This document shows, in pieces, positions 1-9,983 of a stretch of 64,000 nucleotides of DNA. The stretch lies in contig NZ_CANLNB010000004.1 of the NCBI RefSeq assembly GCF_947492455.1, positions 248,001-312,000 on the forward strand, written 5' to 3'. Position 1 is the first letter of the stretch. The number at the start of each line of letters is the position of its first letter. The position numbers and the translations under genes were made by a program. Source of the stretch: an uncultured Aliiroseovarius sp. (GTDB lineage Bacteria > Pseudomonadota > Alphaproteobacteria > Rhodobacterales > Rhodobacteraceae). Below the pieces are notes generated by a model, which saw nothing but the letters and a program-made list of their open reading frames with translations, was not told the DNA's origin and searched no databases.

Positions 1-77
1 CGATTTCGGACGTTCGGTCAAACACGACTAGGTGTGCATAAGACGCGATCGCGGCGGCGCTTGCTGCCGCTGAAGGC

Positions 78-1079
78 TTAGCGGATCTTGATGATCGGGG
101 CCGCGCCGATGGGGATCGGTCCAAGGAAGACCGCCCCACCGGACAGGCGCAGGGTCACGTCCAAAGTTTCCGAATTGCCCGACAGACCCGCCACGAACTG
201 AAGTGCGCCGGTAACCGTGCTGACCAGCTCGGGTGCGATGGCGCCCGAGGCTTCGGCGATTTCGATCATCTTGCGCCAGTTCTTGGCCTTGATGGCGACT
301 TCGCCCGTGGGAATGCCGCGCTCGTCCACGTCCACCGCGCCGACTGCTTTCAGCCCCAACTCGCCCCATGTGGCGTCCAGCTCGCTGATCTCGATCCGGG
401 TGATCTGCGGACGTGCTGTTTCGACAGCATGCCGGTCCCACGGCCCGGTGAAATCGACGCTGGCTTTCAGCAGCGCGCGTTCAAACACCGGAGGCAGTAG
501 GTTGCCATCTCCAAAACTCTGAACAAAGGACGAGGCTGGCAGCAGCCCGGTGGCCTCGAAATGTATGTCGTGCCGGTTTGGCGCGGCCGAGGATTTGCGC
601 GTCGCGATCTGCCCGGCCTCAAGCCCGGCGGTCCAGCCCGCGTTGGACTGCATGGTCAGGTTCTCGATCACGATTGAACTGCGGTCCAGCGGAAGGTCGG
701 GGGTGGGATCGAAGACCAGCGATCCTTTGAAACTGTCGGCTTGAAAACTGATGTTTTGCAGCGGCGACGACAGGATCTGCTGCCCCGGCCACACCGCGAT
801 CACGTGATTGGGCTGATAGGACAGCGCAAGGACCTTGAATTCATCCGCCCGCCACGCGAGGCCCGTTTCCGGATCGGCGAGCTCTAACCCCGTAAAGATC
901 GTGTCGAACCGGTTGGGAAACCCTTGGGTCGAGATGTCCTCGGCCTGCGATACCCAGCCCTCGGCGCGGCGATCCTCGATCCAGGCAGTAAACGCGCTTT
1001 CGACGCCCTTTGCCCCGATAAACCAATATCCGGACCAAAGCCCCGCCAGAACCACTGCAATCACAACCAGCTTACGCAT
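78..1079 (-). CDS. DUF2125 family membrane-anchored protein
   Basis: Protein of 333 residues with an N-terminal hydrophobic segment (about residues 4-20, VVIAVVLAGLWSGYWF) that acts as signal peptide or membrane anchor, followed by a soluble domain rich in beta-strand-like repeats. The pattern and length fit the uncharacterised DUF2125 family of alphaproteobacteria, which I recognise from overall character only. An upstream in-frame extension exists, but the ATG at 1079 has a purine-rich ribosome site (AAGGGA, 7 nt away) and puts the hydrophobic segment at the N-terminus, so it is preferred. It diverges from the ChaC-like gene with 72 nt between the starts. No function is known; it is probably periplasmic and tethered to the inner membrane. 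Confidence 0.7.
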   Translation of the reverse strand: MRKLVVIAVVLAGLWSGYWFIGAKGVESAFTAWIEDRRAEGWVSQAEDISTQGFPNRFDTIFTGLELADPETGLAWRADEFKVLALSYQPNHVIAVWPGQQILSSPLQNISFQADSFKGSLVFDPTPDLPLDRSSIVIENLTMQSNAGWTAGLEAGQIATRKSSAAPNRHDIHFEATGLLPASSFVQSFGDGNLLPPVFERALLKASVDFTGPWDRHAVETARPQITRIEISELDATWGELGLKAVGAVDVDERGIPTGEVAIKAKNWRKMIEIAEASGAIAPELVSTVTGALQFVAGLSGNSETLDVTLRLSGGAVFLGPIPIGAAPIIKIR

Positions 1080-1151
1080 CTTCAATTCCCTTTTTGCACG
1101 ATACATGCTTATAGGCGTGTGTACTGCGCGAAGGACAGAAGGGCGAGTGAA

Positions 1152-1691
1152 ATGAGCAACGGCGATTTGTGGGTTTTCGGCTATGGGTCGCTGATGTGGA
1201 ACCCGGGCTTTGACCATGACGAAGCGCTGGTCGCCACGCTGCCGGACTATCACCGCAGCTTCTGCATGCGTTCGATCCACCACCGCGGCACGGAAGACCA
1301 TCCGGGGCTGGTGCTGGCGCTGGACGAACTGGCCGGTGCGCATTGTCAGGGGCTGGCCTTCCGCGCCCGTCCCGGCACCTATGATCAGACCATGGCCGAT
1401 CTGCGCGAACGCGAGCTTGTATCCTCGGCCTATCTGGAAAAACGGCTGATGATCGACCTGCGCGATGGCCGCCGGGTCGAGGCCGTGACCTATGTGATTG
1501 ACCCCGATCACGTGCAGTATTGCCAGATTGAACTGGACGAACAGGCCCGCATTATCTCGACCGCGGTTGGGGGCAGGGGGCCGAATACCGAGTACCTGTA
1601 CAACACCGCCAGCCACCTGACCGAGCTGGGCATCGAAGACGAAGATTTGTCGTGGTTGTCACGCCAGGTCCGCGCGTTGACGGGCGGTTAA
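1152..1691 (+). CDS. ChaC-like gamma-glutamylcyclotransferase
   Basis: Protein of 179 residues opening with the family signature FGYGSLMWNPGF (residues 8-19), the loop that binds the gamma-glutamyl moiety in ChaC and GGCT proteins. Family members cleave glutathione or other gamma-glutamyl amines to release 5-oxoproline in the cytoplasm. Length matches bacterial ChaC. The start at 1152 was chosen because the family begins just before the WVFGYGSL motif; longer in-frame extensions are unsupported. It is divergent from the DUF2125 gene and stands alone ahead of the ion-channel pair. Substrate specificity cannot be read from the sequence. Confidence 0.88.
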   Translation: MSNGDLWVFGYGSLMWNPGFDHDEALVATLPDYHRSFCMRSIHHRGTEDHPGLVLALDELAGAHCQGLAFRARPGTYDQTMADLRERELVSSAYLEKRLMIDLRDGRRVEAVTYVIDPDHVQYCQIELDEQARIISTAVGGRGPNTEYLYNTASHLTELGIEDEDLSWLSRQVRALTGG

Positions 1692-1774
1692 ATTCTGCGG
1701 ACAGAAAGCTTGGCAGAAAATAAAAACCTGCCTATCCTGACGCCAATAACAATGGCGACAAGGACTTACCCCGC

Positions 1775-2971
1775 ATGGATCACCCGGATCGCGGGACGCT
1801 GACTGCGCCCAGAAGAAAAGGCATCGAGCCGTCTTTCACTCAACCCGTGCGTCAGATCTTTCTGATGCTGGTGGCCTTGGGCCTTGTGGGCTTTGGCACG
1901 TTCGTGGCGTTGCCGCATGTCTTGCCCGTGTTCATGGCGAACCTGTATCTGAACGGGTTCATCCTGTTTGTCTTCATCATCGGGCTCTTGGCCTGTTTCT
2001 GGCAGGTTTGGCAGGTTTTCGCCTCGGTCAGCTGGATCGAGGGCTTTGTTCAACAGCGCGAGGCACACGACCCCGATCGCGCCCCGCGTCTGCTGGCATC
2101 TCTGGCGGCGTTGATGCGGTCGAACCGGGGGACGCAGTTGCAAATTGGCGCGTCGTCGTCCCGCTCGATCCTTGACAGTATCGCCACTCGGATTGATGAA
2201 GCGCGCGACATCACGCGCTATATCGTCAACCTTCTGATTTTCCTTGGCCTTTTGGGCACGTTCTTTGGCCTTGCGACAACCGTGCCTGCGGTGGTCGAAA
2301 CCATCCGCTCGCTTGCGCCGGGGGAAGGCGAAGGCGGGGTCGAGGTGTTCAATCGCCTGATGACCGGGCTGGAAGAGCAACTGGGCGGTATGGGCACGGC
2401 GTTCTCGTCCTCGCTTCTGGGGCTTGCCGGGTCGCTGGTTGTCGGATTGATGGAGCTGTTTGCGGGTCACGGCCAGAACCGCTTTTATCGCCAGCTGGAA
2501 GAGTGGCTGTCGACCATTACCAAGCTTAGCTATGCGTCGGGCGACAGTGAAGACGCGTCCGAGGCCGGGGCCTATCTGGGCATTCTGGCCGAGCAGATCG
2601 AAACCATGCAGACCATGTTTGTCCAAGCGGATGCGCAGCGCACGATGATGGATGAACGGCTTCGGTCGCTTGCGGACAATGTCGAAGCGTTGACAAGCCA
2701 GTTGGCGCAGGATGACGGACAGACCCAGGCGTTGATGCAGATCGCCGAAAGCCAAGAGGCCGTGCGCCAAATCCTCGAAGCGAACTCTGTCACCGACGAG
2801 GATCAAGTGGACGCCGAAAGCCGCATGCGCCTGCGCTCGATCGACGTGCAGATGCTGCGTATTTTGGAAGAAATGCAAGCCGGACGGCAGGAAAGTCTGG
2901 CCGATTTGCGCGGCGATCTGGCAACTTTGACCCATGTGATTCGCGTCGCCTCGGGTCAGGAGCAGGAATAA
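1775..2971 (+). CDS. MotA/TolQ/ExbB-type proton channel protein with long cytoplasmic tail
   Basis: Protein of 398 residues. Two hydrophobic segments lie near residues 25-50 and 60-80. A MotA/TolQ/ExbB-like pair follows: one helix near residues 150-175 (NLLIFLGLLGTFFGL) and one near 210-230 (SLLGLAGSLVVGLMEL), with the GTFFGL and LGLAGS motifs of the channel family. The last ~150 residues are charged and predicted coiled coil. The stop is three bases before the start of the OmpA-domain partner, so the two are one operon. By analogy with MotA/MotB, ExbB/ExbD and TolQ/TolR, it would form the stator ring of an ion-driven inner-membrane motor. It is not flagellar by context: no flagellar genes are nearby. 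The cellular task is unknown. Confidence 0.8.
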   Translation: MDHPDRGTLTAPRRKGIEPSFTQPVRQIFLMLVALGLVGFGTFVALPHVLPVFMANLYLNGFILFVFIIGLLACFWQVWQVFASVSWIEGFVQQREAHDPDRAPRLLASLAALMRSNRGTQLQIGASSSRSILDSIATRIDEARDITRYIVNLLIFLGLLGTFFGLATTVPAVVETIRSLAPGEGEGGVEVFNRLMTGLEEQLGGMGTAFSSSLLGLAGSLVVGLMELFAGHGQNRFYRQLEEWLSTITKLSYASGDSEDASEAGAYLGILAEQIETMQTMFVQADAQRTMMDERLRSLADNVEALTSQLAQDDGQTQALMQIAESQEAVRQILEANSVTDEDQVDAESRMRLRSIDVQMLRILEEMQAGRQESLADLRGDLATLTHVIRVASGQEQE

Positions 2972-2974
2972 GCC

Positions 2975-4711
2975 ATGGCGCTGACCCGCCGATCCACCCA
3001 ACGCGTCAGCGGGTCCATCTGGCCCGGCTTCGTGGACGCCATGACCGCACTTTTGCTGGTGTTGATGTTCGTCCTGACCATCTTCATGATCGTGCAGTTC
3101 ATCCTGCGCGAGACGATCTCGGGGCAGGCGAGCGAGCTGGACGAGCTGTCTGCGCAGGTGTCCGAATTGGCCGATGCGCTGGGGCTGGAGCGCAACCGGA
3201 CCGAGGCCCTTCAGGGCGAGATCGGCACGTTGAATGCGACCCTGACCGAAGCGCGCTCGATATCCGACGCGCAGGCGGCATTAATTGCGCAGCTGACGAC
3301 GCAGACAGAAAGCCAAGCGGCTGAGCTGGCTGCGCAGGCCGCGAAGATCACCAGTTTCGAAGCGCAGGTGGCCACGCTTCTGTCTGAACGGGACCGTGCG
3401 TTGGCCGAGGGTGAGGCGCTGAGTGCGACGGTGGAAGAACTTGAAACCGCCCGCACCAAATTGCTGAGCGAACAAGAGGCGTTGCAACTGGCCCTCGCCA
3501 AAGCGCGTGACGAGGTCGATGCCGGTGCCGAGGCCGCGCGCCTTGCTGCTGCCAAGCGCGAGGCGTTGGAGGCTTTGGTCGCTGATCTGGAAGTGAAGGT
3601 CACCGAAGGCCAGACAGCGCTGGATGAAGAAGAGGCCGGACGCTTGGCCGAGGCTGCGGCCGCCGAAGCCTTGCGCGAGCGGCTGCAGAACGCAGATACC
3701 GAACTGACCGCCATGACCTTGGCGCTCGAAGAAGAACGCAAGCGGGCCGAGGAAACGCTGACCTTGTTGGCCGCCTCCAAGGCGGCGGGTGTGGATCTGG
3801 ACAAGCGCTTGGCGGCGGCGTTGTTGCAGCTTGAAGAACAGACCGCCGCCGGTGCGGATTCCGCTGAACTGCGCGACCGGCTTGAGGCCGAACTTGCGGC
3901 GCGCCTGAATGCTGAGCGGATCGCGACCGAGACACTGACCCAAGCCGAAGAGCGCGCACGTCTGCTGGCCGCCGCCAATCTGGCGCTGGCCGAGGAAGAA
4001 GCCGAAAGCGCGGAAAGCCAACGCAAGATCGCGTTGCTGAACGAGCAAGTCGCTGCTCTCCGGACGCAGTTGGGTGGGCTTCAGGCCATTCTGGACGAAG
4101 GCTCTGCCCGTGATCAGGCCGCACAGGTGCAGATCCAGAAATTGGGGTCCGAGCTGAACGCCGCCCTTGCGCGCGTCGCAGCCGAGGAACGTCGCCGCGC
4201 GGAACTGGAAGAGGCCGAACGCAAACGTCTGGAAGCCGAAGCCAAAGAGCTATCCGCCTATCGGTCGGAATTCTTCGGCAAACTGCGCGAGGTTCTGGGC
4301 AACCGCGAGGGCGTTCAAATCGTGGGCGACCGGTTCGTGTTCTCGTCCGAGGTGCTGTTCGAAAGCGCCCGCGCCGAGCTTCAGCCCGAAGGGCGGGCGC
4401 AAGTTGCGCGTGTGGCGTCGCTGCTCTCGGAAGTGGCGGGCGAGATTCCCAATGAGGTGGATTGGGTAATCCGCGTCGATGGGCACACGGACAACGTGCC
4501 GCTGTCCGGGCGCGGGGCGTATCGCAACAACTGGGAGCTCAGCCAGGCGCGTGCCCTGTCGGTGGTCGAATATATGATCGACGCGCTGGATTTCCCGCCG
4601 GATCGACTGGCCGCGACGGGCTTTGGTGAATACCGCCCGGTAAATCCAGCGGATACGCCCGAAGCGCGCGCCGAAAACCGCCGGATCGAGTTGAAGCTGA
4701 CCGAACGCTAA
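2975..4711 (+). CDS. MotB-like protein: TM helix, very long coiled coil, C-terminal OmpA domain
   Basis: Protein of 578 residues. One transmembrane helix lies at about residues 20-45, with an acidic residue at its cytoplasmic end (Asp21 in FVDAMTALL) at the place of the proton-binding Asp of MotB and ExbD. An Ala/Glu/Leu-rich coiled coil follows from about 45 to 420. The C-terminal OmpA/MotB peptidoglycan-binding domain (about 430-578) contains VDGHTDNVPL, NWELSQARA and NRRIELKL. It is the partner of the channel protein three bases upstream. The coiled coil is far longer than in MotB, so the peptidoglycan anchor could sit a long way from the channel. Some database entries call such proteins peptidoglycan-binding. 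A stator-like, force-transmitting role is inferred. Confidence 0.82.
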   Translation: MALTRRSTQRVSGSIWPGFVDAMTALLLVLMFVLTIFMIVQFILRETISGQASELDELSAQVSELADALGLERNRTEALQGEIGTLNATLTEARSISDAQAALIAQLTTQTESQAAELAAQAAKITSFEAQVATLLSERDRALAEGEALSATVEELETARTKLLSEQEALQLALAKARDEVDAGAEAARLAAAKREALEALVADLEVKVTEGQTALDEEEAGRLAEAAAAEALRERLQNADTELTAMTLALEEERKRAEETLTLLAASKAAGVDLDKRLAAALLQLEEQTAAGADSAELRDRLEAELAARLNAERIATETLTQAEERARLLAAANLALAEEEAESAESQRKIALLNEQVAALRTQLGGLQAILDEGSARDQAAQVQIQKLGSELNAALARVAAEERRRAELEEAERKRLEAEAKELSAYRSEFFGKLREVLGNREGVQIVGDRFVFSSEVLFESARAELQPEGRAQVARVASLLSEVAGEIPNEVDWVIRVDGHTDNVPLSGRGAYRNNWELSQARALSVVEYMIDALDFPPDRLAATGFGEYRPVNPADTPEARAENRRIELKLTER

Positions 4712-4734
4712 GGCGCGATAGCCGCGAACAAGAA

Positions 4735-4763
4735 AATGCGCCGCTCCCGGGGGGCGGCGCATT
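4735..4763. terminator. Bidirectional terminator between the MotB-like gene and clpA
   Basis: A 10-bp perfect stem (AATGCGCCGC / GCGGCGCATT) with a 9-base loop sits between two convergent genes. Read on the minus strand the stem is followed by TTTTC, so it best serves clpA. Confidence 0.6.
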
Positions 4764-4793
4764 GTATCAGTGCAGTACTCCAGCGGCCGTGTA

Positions 4794-7121
4794 TCAATCG
4801 GCGGGCAGAAGCGGGGGCTTCTTGCGGCGGCCGATGCGCGGGGCTTTGGGCTCTTCGTAGCGAAGTTCCAGATTGCCAGCTTTGACGCCAACCTGCACCA
4901 AGCCACCTTTCGCCAGCTTGCCGAACAGGAGCTCTTCGGCCAGCGGCTTCTTGATGTGCTCTTGGATCACGCGGCCCAATGGGCGGGCGCCCATGCGATC
5001 GTCATAGCCCTTGTCGGCAATCCATTCGGCAGCGGCGCGGGTCAGTTCGATATGCACGCCGCGGTCCATCAGCTGGGCCTCAAGCTGCAGTACGAATTTT
5101 TCGACCACTTGCAGGATCACCTCTTTGCCCAGCGGCGCGAAGCTGATCACCGCGTCCAGACGGTTGCGGAACTCCGGCGTGAATGTGCGTTCGATGGCTG
5201 CGGTGTCTTCGCCCTCGCGACGGTCACGGCCAAAGCCGATCGCGGCCTTCGCCTGTTCCGAGGCGCCAGCGTTCGAGGTCATGATCAGAACCACGTTGCG
5301 GAAGCTGACGGTACGGCCGTTATGGTCGGTCAGTTCGCCATTATCCATCACCTGCAGCAGGATATTGTAGACGTCCGGGTGTGCTTTCTCGATCTCGTCC
5401 AGCAGCAGCACGCAATGCGGATGCTGGTCAACGCCATCGGTCAGAAGACCGCCCTGATCAAACCCGACATAGCCCGGAGGCGCACCAATCAGACGGCTGA
5501 CGGCGTGTTTCTCCATATATTCGGACATGTCAAAGCGCAGAAGCTCGACGCCCAGGTTGTCGGCCAGTTGCTTGGCAACCTCGGTCTTGCCCACACCGGT
5601 GGGACCGGCGAACAGATAGTTGCCGATGGGCTTTTCAGGCTCACGCAGACCGGCACGCGCCAGTTTGATCGCCGAGGACAGCGCCTCGATCGCGGTGTCC
5701 TGACCGAACACGACGCGCTTCAGAGACTTCTCAAGGTCGCGCAGGGTTTCCGCGTCGTCCTTCGAGACGTTCTTCGGCGGGATGCGGGCGATCTTGGCCA
5801 CGACAGCCTCGATTTCCCTGGTGCCGATTGTTTTCTTCCGCTTCGAGGCGATCAGCAAATGCTGGGCCGCGCCCGCTTCGTCGATCACATCGATGGCCTT
5901 GTCGGGCAGTTTGCGGTCGTTGACATAGCGGTCCGACAGCTCGACAGCCGATTTGATCGCATCGGCGGTGTATTTCACGCCGTGATGTTCCTCGAAATAG
6001 GGTTTCAGACCCTGCAGGATCTTCACTGCATCCTCGACTGTCGGCTCGTTCACGTCGATCTTTTGGAAACGGCGCGACAGGGCGCGGTCTTTTTCGAAAT
6101 GTTGGCGGAATTCCTTGTAGGTGGTCGAGCCCATGCAGCGCAGCTTGCCGCCCTGAAGTGCAGGCTTCAGCAGGTTCGAGGCATCCATCGCTCCGCCCGA
6201 AGTCGCCCCGGCACCGATCACCGTGTGGATCTCGTCGATGAACAGCACCGCGTCGGGATGCTCCTCAAGCTCTTTCATCACAGCTTTCAGACGTTCCTCG
6301 AAATCACCGCGATAGCGGGTGCCCGCCAAAAGCGCGCCCATGTCGAGCGAGTAGATGGTGGTTTCCGACAGAATCTCGGGTGTTTCGCCCGCCACGATCT
6401 TGGTGGCCAGACCTTCCGCGATGGCGGTCTTGCCCACGCCGGGATCGCCCACCAGAAGCGGGTTGTTCTTGCGGCGGCGGCACAGAACCTGAATGCAGCG
6501 TTCAACTTCGTGGCCGCGGCCGATCAGCGGGTCAATGTCGCCCTCACGCGCCTTGGCGTTCAGATCGACGCAGTATTTCCCAAGTGCGCTATCATTTTCT
6601 TCGGCGGGCTGGGCGTCTTGCACATCCTCGTCATCGAAGTCCGGCGTGCCCGAAATCGGGCGCGCTTCGCCAAAGCCCGGCTCTTTCGCGACGCCGTGGG
6701 CGATGTAGTTCACCGCGTCATAGCGCGTCATGTCCTGTTCTTGCAGGAAGAAGGCCGCGTTCGATTCGCGTTCGGCGAAGATGGCGACCAGCACATTGGC
6801 GCCTGTCACTTCGGTCCGGCCCGAGCTTTGGACGTGGATCGCAGCGCGCTGGATCACGCGCTGGAACGCGGCGGTCGGGACCGCTTCGTTGCCTTCGATG
6901 TCGGTGATCAGGGTGGTGAGTTCTTCATCGATGAATTCGATCAGCACTTTGCGCAGCACGTCCAGATCGACCGAACACGCCTGCATCACCCGCGTCGCGT
7001 CTGGTTCGTCCAGAAGCGCGAGCAGCAGATGCTCAAGCGTTGCAAGCTCGTGCTTGCGGTCGTTTGCCAAAGCCAATGCCTGATGGATGGCTTCTTCGAG
7101 GGGTTTTGAAAAAGATGGCAT
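4794..7121 (-). CDS. clpA: ATP-dependent Clp protease ATP-binding subunit ClpA
   Basis: Protein of 775 residues with the full ClpA layout: N-domain (about 1-145, repeats that bind ClpS), first AAA+ module with Walker [10 protein letters not shown], second AAA+ module with Walker [10 protein letters not shown], and the IGF tripeptide (in AAIGFGRD) that docks on ClpP. It unfolds substrates, including N-degron proteins delivered by ClpS, and feeds them to ClpP in the cytoplasm. The ATG at 7121 is preferred over the GTG three codons upstream because AGGAG lies 8 nt before it. clpS and clpP are not in the window. Monocistronic, between a terminator and gloB. Confidence 0.96.
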   Translation of the reverse strand: MPSFSKPLEEAIHQALALANDRKHELATLEHLLLALLDEPDATRVMQACSVDLDVLRKVLIEFIDEELTTLITDIEGNEAVPTAAFQRVIQRAAIHVQSSGRTEVTGANVLVAIFAERESNAAFFLQEQDMTRYDAVNYIAHGVAKEPGFGEARPISGTPDFDDEDVQDAQPAEENDSALGKYCVDLNAKAREGDIDPLIGRGHEVERCIQVLCRRRKNNPLLVGDPGVGKTAIAEGLATKIVAGETPEILSETTIYSLDMGALLAGTRYRGDFEERLKAVMKELEEHPDAVLFIDEIHTVIGAGATSGGAMDASNLLKPALQGGKLRCMGSTTYKEFRQHFEKDRALSRRFQKIDVNEPTVEDAVKILQGLKPYFEEHHGVKYTADAIKSAVELSDRYVNDRKLPDKAIDVIDEAGAAQHLLIASKRKKTIGTREIEAVVAKIARIPPKNVSKDDAETLRDLEKSLKRVVFGQDTAIEALSSAIKLARAGLREPEKPIGNYLFAGPTGVGKTEVAKQLADNLGVELLRFDMSEYMEKHAVSRLIGAPPGYVGFDQGGLLTDGVDQHPHCVLLLDEIEKAHPDVYNILLQVMDNGELTDHNGRTVSFRNVVLIMTSNAGASEQAKAAIGFGRDRREGEDTAAIERTFTPEFRNRLDAVISFAPLGKEVILQVVEKFVLQLEAQLMDRGVHIELTRAAAEWIADKGYDDRMGARPLGRVIQEHIKKPLAEELLFGKLAKGGLVQVGVKAGNLELRYEEPKAPRIGRRKKPPLLPAD

Positions 7122-7280
7122 GTTGCGCACTCCTCGTAAGTTCAGCGGTGGACATCGCTGGCGATTTCTTCGCCTTTTTACCGTTGCCTCATAGTATTAA
7201 GGTTCGGTTGTCCTTGCGTCGCTATCAAGACCCTTTTGGTCAATTTCTGCTCGCACAAGCGTGATTTCTTGAGATTTGCC

Positions 7281-8045
7281 TTAGAAATCGTCTTTCCTGG
7301 CGCGGATCTCGGCAAAGACCTCGGCGTCGGATGCGGTCTCTTTATGTAGGGCAGCTTTGACCGACGACAAGTGCGCGCGCAGAAATGGGTTGGTTTCCAG
7401 CTCGTCTGACAGAAGGGATGGGACGGTGGGCTGGCCCTCGGCGCGGGCGGCCTCGACCCGTTCGCGGCGGGCGCGTAGAGCGGCATTGTCCGGCTCGATG
7501 GTCAGCGCAAACGAGATATTGCCACCGGTATATTCATGGCCCGAGCAGATCAGCGTGTCGGCGGGCAGCGCCATCAGGCGTTGCAGGCTATCCCACATCT
7601 GTTCGGGGCGCCCTTCAAACAGGCGACCACAGCCCATCGCCATCAGGCTATCGCCGGTGAAGGCAGCCTTGGCGGCGGGGACATAGAACGCGATGTGGCC
7701 GATTGTGTGGCCGGGGACGTCCAGCACCTGAACCTCGTGGCCCGCAAAGTCGAAACTCGTCCCGGGGGTGAGCGCCTGATCCAGTGGGGGCAGGCGGTGC
7801 GCATCGGCCTCGGCTCCGATCACGCGGGCGCCGGTGGCGGCAACCAGATCGGCGACCCCGTCAATATGGTCCCAATGGTGATGGGTCAGCCAAATCTCGG
7901 ACAGGGTCCAGCCGCGCTGTTCCAGTTCGCCTTCGATGGGCAGGGTCTCGGGCGCGTCGATCAGCGCAGTTTTCTCTGACTTGGCGTCATGCAGCAGAAA
8001 TGCATAATTATCCGAAAGGCAGGGAATTGTGACAAGTTCGAGCAT
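7281..8045 (-). CDS. gloB: Hydroxyacylglutathione hydrolase (glyoxalase II)
   Basis: Protein of 254 residues of the metallo-beta-lactamase fold, with the binuclear metal motif THHHWDH at residues 54-60 and later metal ligands in GHTIGH, FTGDSL and CSGHEYT. Length matches GloB. It hydrolyses S-lactoylglutathione to lactate and glutathione, the second step of methylglyoxal detoxification. Start at MLELVTIPC matches the family; the 12-residue upstream extension is not conserved in character. It diverges from a methyltransferase gene, and a second methyltransferase follows that one. Confidence 0.95.
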   Translation of the reverse strand: MLELVTIPCLSDNYAFLLHDAKSEKTALIDAPETLPIEGELEQRGWTLSEIWLTHHHWDHIDGVADLVAATGARVIGAEADAHRLPPLDQALTPGTSFDFAGHEVQVLDVPGHTIGHIAFYVPAAKAAFTGDSLMAMGCGRLFEGRPEQMWDSLQRLMALPADTLICSGHEYTGGNISFALTIEPDNAALRARRERVEAARAEGQPTVPSLLSDELETNPFLRAHLSSVKAALHKETASDAEVFAEIRARKDDF

Positions 8046-8125
8046 GTTGGTTCTCCGTGGTGGTGCAACAGTCTTGCCCAAACGGTCCTAAGCCTCAATA
8101 CTGGTAATGCGCCCGAGGGATAAAA

Positions 8126-8770
8126 ATGGCGGGAGAAAAACCACATTCGATCGCGCAAGAGCGCGGAGATGGCCGGATGTCTGCGCCATCTGCGGCCCGT
8201 AATTTGTTTCCGATTCTAGATGCCATGAAGCCCTTCGTGCCGAAGCACGGGGTCGCGTTGGAACTTGCCTCGGGCACGGGCGAGCATATCGTGGAATATG
8301 CCGGGCATTTTCCCGATGTGATTTGGCAACCGACCGATATCGACCCTGATCGCCTGAACAGCATCGACGCGTGGCGCGCCGAAAAAGGGGTCGAGAACAT
8401 GCGCTTGGCGCAATGGCTGGATGCCAGTGCCCCATCGTGGCGCACGGGGCCGATGTCGATGATCGTAACCGTGAACCTGATGCACCTGATCGACGCGCCC
8501 ACCGCGCGTGCCGTGATTGCGGGCGTCGCGCGCAATCTGGCCCCCGGTGCACATTGGTTCCTGTATGGTCCGTTCAGAACCGGAGGCGCATTTCGCAGTG
8601 AAGGGGACAAGAGTTTTCATGCGGCTCTGACAGATCATGACCCTCAGATCGGTTACAAGGATCTTGAGAAGGTCGAGGCGTGGGCGGCGGAAGCCGGGTT
8701 GCGCCGTGCCGATCTGATCGAGATGCCCGCGAACAATCTGGCCTTGGTTCTGCGCCGAGCCGCACACTGA
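8126..8770 (+). CDS. DUF938 family SAM-dependent methyltransferase-like protein
   Basis: Protein of 214 residues with a class I methyltransferase core. The SAM-binding loop is ALELASGTGEH (about residues 44-54), followed by an acidic strand end (PTDIDP) and a later NLMHLID. It fits the DUF938 family, conserved in proteobacteria with no known substrate. The ATG at 8126 gives the full length; an internal ATG at MSAPSAARN is an alternative start. Divergent from gloB with 80 nt between them. Confidence 0.85.
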   Translation: MAGEKPHSIAQERGDGRMSAPSAARNLFPILDAMKPFVPKHGVALELASGTGEHIVEYAGHFPDVIWQPTDIDPDRLNSIDAWRAEKGVENMRLAQWLDASAPSWRTGPMSMIVTVNLMHLIDAPTARAVIAGVARNLAPGAHWFLYGPFRTGGAFRSEGDKSFHAALTDHDPQIGYKDLEKVEAWAAEAGLRRADLIEMPANNLALVLRRAAH

Positions 8771-8852
8771 CCGCGCATTGAAGATGGGCATTCCAATTTA
8801 TCAGCGTTCGGGTAGTCTCGGCACTGAACTGACAGGGGCCCGTTGACGCGTC

Positions 8853-9620
8853 ATGCATCTTGATGTGCAGGATCTGAGGAACTTTTACTACCGCAGCATG
8901 TTGGGGCGCGCGGCGCAAAAGGCGATCCGTGACAAGGTGGTCAGCCTGTGGCCTGAAGCACAAACCAAGGGGCAAACTGTTGCGGGTTACGGATTCGCTG
9001 TGCCGTTGCTGCGCCCCTATCTGCCGACAGCGCGCCGGGTCGTCGGTTTGATGCCCGCGCCGCAGGGCGTGATGCCGTGGCCTGCCGGGATGCCCAATGT
9101 CTCGGTTCTGGTCGAGGACACTTTGTGGCCCTTGGATACGGGGGTCGTGGATCGGCTGGTGGTGATGCACGGGCTTGAGACGTCCGAGACGCCTAGCCAA
9201 CTGCTTGAAGAATGCTATCGCGTACTTGGCCCCGGCGGGCGTGCCATGTTCATCGCTCCGAACCGGGCCGGTTTGTGGGCGCGGTCGGATGCGACACCGT
9301 TTGGGTACGGACGACCCTATTCGCTTGGGCAGCTCGAAGGTCAATTGCGCGAGCATGGCTTCAAGGTCGAACGGCACCTGTCCTCTTTATATCAACCGCC
9401 GTCAGGAAAGCGGTTCTGGCGCAAGACTGGTACCTTCTGGGAACGGGCCGGGCACCAGTTGCCAGTGATCCTTGCTGGCGGGGTCCTGATGGTCGAGGTG
9501 ACCAAGCAGGTGCCCGCCCCGAAACGCCCGGGGCTAGCGCAGGCCGTGCGTCGACCGCTGAAGGTTTTGGAAGGGCTGGGCGTCCCCGAGCCCAGTACGC
9601 CGAGGCAAGGACGGCCTTAG
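8853..9620 (+). CDS. Class I SAM-dependent methyltransferase (type 11 family)
   Basis: Protein of 255 residues with a Rossmann-type methyltransferase fold: [11 protein letters not shown] near residue 45 in place of the usual glycine-rich loop, then a motif II-like region and [14 protein letters not shown] (about residues 128-141), which is typical of type 11 enzymes. The family is found beside gloB in related genomes as I recall it, but the substrate is unknown. The gene follows the DUF938 gene by 82 nt and may be co-transcribed. The start has no strong ribosome site; the best purine run (AGGGG) is about 15 nt upstream. Confidence 0.75.
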   Translation: MHLDVQDLRNFYYRSMLGRAAQKAIRDKVVSLWPEAQTKGQTVAGYGFAVPLLRPYLPTARRVVGLMPAPQGVMPWPAGMPNVSVLVEDTLWPLDTGVVDRLVVMHGLETSETPSQLLEECYRVLGPGGRAMFIAPNRAGLWARSDATPFGYGRPYSLGQLEGQLREHGFKVERHLSSLYQPPSGKRFWRKTGTFWERAGHQLPVILAGGVLMVEVTKQVPAPKRPGLAQAVRRPLKVLEGLGVPEPSTPRQGRP

Positions 9621-9983
9621 GTATAGAATCAGTCCAGTGCCGACCTTGGAAATTTGGCTATCAGAACGCCAAACCACCTTTGATTCTTTCGTAAACGTTA
9701 TTTCGGTATGCAAATGTATTCCGTTTTCAACGGCTCGAGTTTCGCCCCCTGATCCGCAAATTGTCCCTAGGGTTAAGGGGTATGCGCGGATTGGTGGCGA
9801 AATCTAACGAAACCTAAGCAGGAAATGTTGGCGATAAACCCGCGCAAGCCTGTTGCGAGGTGGGGTATTCCCTGCTACATGCGACGACGATTTAGATAGT
9901 GCGCGCGAAAGTGCGGCTTCTGTAGGCCGCCCCGGTTTGTCCAAACAAACCACAAAGGGGCATAGTACATCGGAAGGGTGGAC
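9621..9983. other. Intergenic region upstream of the F1 operon
   Basis: 363 bases without a convincing gene, AT-richer than the flanks in its first third. It must carry the promoter of atpHAGDC. I see only weak sigma-70-like hexamers (for example TTGCGA at 9853 with CTACAT 16 nt downstream) and do not claim a defined promoter. No terminator hairpin was found for the upstream methyltransferase. Confidence 0.5.

Noticed and set aside
1775-4711. Zorya-type defence system (ZorA/ZorB)
   Set aside because: The channel-plus-OmpA pair resembles ZorAB, but no ZorC, ZorD or ZorE gene is adjacent. The next genes are clpA and gloB, and the anchor coiled coil is of a different type.
4770-7109. Long open frame on the plus strand opposite clpA
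   Set aside because: It is the antisense shadow of clpA, caused by high GC and codon bias; it has no recognisable domain or ribosome site.
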